From positions 1 to 7,383 of the forward strand of contig JAIRRM010000061.1 of NCBI GenBank assembly GCA_031255975.1: a stretch of DNA of 7,383 nucleotides. Reading direction: 5' to 3'. The notes below the pieces were generated by a model. It was given only the letters and a program-made list of their open reading frames with translations, did no database searches and was not told the origin of the DNA. A program made the translations under genes and the position numbers. How positions within the stretch are numbered: position 1 is the stretch's first letter; each line of letters starts with the position of its first letter. Below are positions 5,646 to 7,383 of this stretch, piece after piece. This DNA is from Propionibacteriaceae bacterium (lineage in GTDB: Bacteria > Actinomycetota > Actinomycetes > Propionibacteriales > Propionibacteriaceae).

Positions 5646-6711
5646 ATCCGTCACCGTTCCGCTCTCCAGCGAAGACAGTCGTGTAGGCAGCCTCTGCCGG
5701 GGTGCCGGCCGTCAGCCCCACCTCGGTCAGAAACTGCTCCTGTCTGGCCCAGAGCCCGGTGTCCATCGTCCCCAAAACGTCGTACACGTTACCGGAGTCT
5801 GTGACCTGCCCGTAGAGGCTGATCGTAGCCGTGAGGGTGTCAAGTGCCGCTTGGTGATTCTCTGGCTGGTCTAATCCAGGAATGTATTGCACGCACAGGT
5901 CTACAGCACGCTCTGGATCCTCGATGATGTACTCCAGCGCACGCTTGATGATATCAACATATTCTTGTAGCGCTTGGGCACTGGTTGTTACCAAATCATC
6001 ACGTACTCCGACGGAGGCGCCGACCAGCATTTGCCACCGCCGGGCCATCGGAAGAGCTTCGATGGGACGGGTTGGAAACCCAGCGCGTTCCAGCCGTACC
6101 ACGTCGTTGTTCACGAATCCCACCACGGCATCAACACGGCCCGTCATCAGCGCCGCCTGCTGGGTGTAGCCGATGTTTACGATCTCCACGTCAGCTGGCG
6201 TCAGACCGGCCATCGCCAACTCGGCCAGCAGGTAGTACCAGTTCTCGCCGTAGGGACCAGGGATGCCGATGCGCAACCCGGCGCGTAGCTGGGGATCGGC
6301 ATCCGCCGGGCCGATAATCATCACCGGATACGTCTGGTACATGGTCATCACCGCAGTCACGGCTACGCCTTCGCCGCGGGCAAGGTACATCTCGTCTCCC
6401 CCTGCCACCACCAGATCTTCGGTGCCGACCTCCAGCGCCCCGAAAAGTGATTCGGACATTCCGTGGTGACGCAGTTGGAAGATAGCGTGTTCGGCTTCCC
6501 CGGCCCACCCCAGCGCGTCGGCCACATAAAACGGTGCGAACTGAATGTCGGGTTGGTACGTCAACCCGACGGTGAGGGTGGTACGGGTGGTGGAGGTTGA
6601 CGACGCCGTTCCCTGCCCCGCCTCATCCGTGCAGGCGGTCAGAGTGGACAATAGCGCTACCGTGACCGCACCGAACATGACCCGGCGCATCCTTGCCAAA
6701 ATGTCGCTCAT
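5644..6711 (-). CDS. ABC transporter substrate-binding lipoprotein, NMT1/ThiY-like
   Basis: Extracytoplasmic solute-binding protein of an ABC importer, anchored as a lipoprotein. The 355 residues start with a basic n-region (RMRR), a hydrophobic stretch and a lipobox LTAC with C27 as the lipidated cysteine, then a Ser/Thr-rich tether to about residue 45. The mature part shows features of the NMT1/ThiY/SsuA fold: VGLTYQPDIQFAPFYVADALG (48-68, two overlapping motifs), VVAGGDEMYLARGEGV (101-116), LRIGIPGPYGENW (146-158) and GRVDAVVGFVNNDVV (191-205). The last part resembles the pyrimidine/vitamin-precursor branch more than the sulfonate branch, judged from memory; the ligand is unproven. AAGGAG 8 nt before the ATG at 6711 supports the start. 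It lies 19 nt after the permease stop and 7 nt before metXW, so the three are probably one operon. Its N-acylation would need Lnt. Confidence 0.88.
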   Translation of the reverse strand: MSDILARMRRVMFGAVTVALLSTLTACTDEAGQGTASSTSTTRTTLTVGLTYQPDIQFAPFYVADALGWAGEAEHAIFQLRHHGMSESLFGALEVGTEDLVVAGGDEMYLARGEGVAVTAVMTMYQTYPVMIIGPADADPQLRAGLRIGIPGPYGENWYYLLAELAMAGLTPADVEIVNIGYTQQAALMTGRVDAVVGFVNNDVVRLERAGFPTRPIEALPMARRWQMLVGASVGVRDDLVTTSAQALQEYVDIIKRALEYIIEDPERAVDLCVQYIPGLDQPENHQAALDTLTATISLYGQVTDSGNVYDVLGTMDTGLWARQEQFLTEVGLTAGTPAEAAYTTVFAGERNGDG

Positions 6712-6719
6712 CTACCTAT

Positions 6720-6725
6720 CTCCTT
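6720..6725 (-). promoter_or_regulatory. Shine-Dalgarno of the substrate-binding protein gene
   Basis: AAGGAG on the minus strand, 8 nt before the ATG at 6711, in the 19-nt gap after the permease stop. It favours this ATG over an in-frame ATG at 6690, which would shorten the basic n-region of the signal peptide. Confidence 0.75.
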
Positions 6726-6730
6726 CGCTT

Positions 6731-7383
6731 TTATCTCTCAATGTCGCTGAGGCGTTCAACGCCGAGCATCGCTGCATAAACCACCACCGCCAGCGCGCAG
6801 AGCACGCCGATGGTAGCGAACAGTCCGGTGGTGTCAGAGGTGTTCGTGTAGACACTGACGAGCATTCCCAGCCCGTTGCCGCCCATCACGAACTCCCCCA
6901 CCACCGCACCGGTGATAGAGAGCGTGAAGCCGCCGCGCAACCCCACCAACACGGCGCGTCGGGCCAGCGGCCATTCCATATGCAGCAGCATCGAAATGCC
7001 GTGGGCACCATCAAGCGCTGCGGCGTCCAGCAGGTCGCGATCAAGGGAGGTGAACCCCAACACCACGTTCAGCAGCATCGGGAAGAACACCACCAGCGCG
7101 CAGAGCACCGCAATGGGCAACGTGCCGTAACCTAACCACACCACCAGCAGCGGCGCTATGGCTACTGCCGGGACGGCCTGCGACGCCGCCAGAAATGGCT
7201 GTAGTGCGGCGGCTAGCAGCGGTAACCGTACCATGGCGTAGCCGATTGGTAGCGCGATAAGCGTCGCGGCGATGCATCCGGCAAACGCCTCCCCCACCGT
7301 CACCAGAGTGGGGTTGATGAGAGCGCCAGATGCCAGGTCGTGCGCGGCGCGGGTGACCACAGCCGACGGGGATGGCAGGAATG
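6731..7383 (-). CDS. ABC transporter permease, BPD_transp_1 family (5' end beyond right edge)
   Basis: Membrane subunit of an ABC importer, of the family that includes SsuC, TauC and ThiX. The frame is open to the right edge, giving 216 visible residues; a GTG at 7360 is not a convincing start because the FLPSPSAV just before it matches the LPSP segment that precedes the domain in this family. Hydrophobic segments lie at about 28-50, 56-80, 86-110, 150-165 and 187-206. The EAA-type loop that contacts the ATPase is recognisable as DAAALDG (119-125) with P138, followed by the family's GEFVMGGNGLGMLV (162-175). The first membrane helix and the ATPase gene must be outside the window. It is the first visible gene of the cluster with the binding protein and metXW. 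Confidence 0.9.
   Translation of the reverse strand, partial: FLPSPSAVVTRAAHDLASGALINPTLVTVGEAFAGCIAATLIALPIGYAMVRLPLLAAALQPFLAASQAVPAVAIAPLLVVWLGYGTLPIAVLCALVVFFPMLLNVVLGFTSLDRDLLDAAALDGAHGISMLLHMEWPLARRAVLVGLRGGFTLSITGAVVGEFVMGGNGLGMLVSVYTNTSDTTGLFATIGVLCALAVVVYAAMLGVERLSDIER

Noticed and set aside
5637..5654. GTG start at 5654 for metXW
   Set aside because: It overlaps the upstream stop codon and lacks a Shine-Dalgarno sequence, whereas AGGAG is well placed for the ATG at 5636.

Overview
The window looks like a piece of a G+C-rich actinobacterial (Actinomycetota) chromosome. The best lineage marker is RbpA, an RNA-polymerase-binding protein known only from this phylum. It converges on a polyprenol-phosphate mannose synthase gene, the same arrangement as rbpA/ppm1 in mycobacteria. 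A finer placement (for example Propionibacteriales) is only a guess.

Layout from left to right. 1-348 (minus) is the 5' part of a pyridoxal kinase gene, pdxY, cut by the window edge. 349-460 is a divergent intergenic region. 461-799 (plus) is rbpA. 800-887 is a short convergent gap with no convincing terminator. 888-3798 (minus) holds, in transcription order, an Lrp/AsnC regulator (3798-3316), lnt (3303-1699) and the mannose synthase ppm1 (1688-888), tightly packed. 3799-3869 is an intergenic region with a 10-bp direct repeat at 19-bp period. 3870-7383 (minus) is a second tight cluster: an ABC permease running off the right edge, a lipoprotein substrate-binding protein, and one open frame that fuses MetX (homoserine O-acyltransferase) to MetW.

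How the genes fit together. Lnt finishes lipoprotein maturation by N-acylation, and the substrate-binding lipoprotein in this window would be one of its clients. Ppm1 makes the polyprenol-phosphate-mannose used for lipoglycans and protein O-mannosylation; in Mycobacterium tuberculosis it is fused to an Lnt-like domain, whereas here the two are separate neighbours. MetX-MetW performs the committed acylation step of methionine synthesis. It is translated directly behind an uptake system of the NMT1/ThiY-like type, and an amino-acid-responsive (Lrp-type) regulator lies directly downstream.

The main points of interest are the MetX-MetW fusion, a perfect 7-bp hairpin exactly at its domain junction, the repeat ahead of the Lrp gene, and a split in translation signals. 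Four genes lack a Shine-Dalgarno sequence and carry a -10-like hexamer 6-7 nt before the start codon, as expected for leaderless mRNAs; three others have clear Shine-Dalgarno sequences. No mobile element, CRISPR array, tRNA or rRNA was seen, and I see no wholly new system here.
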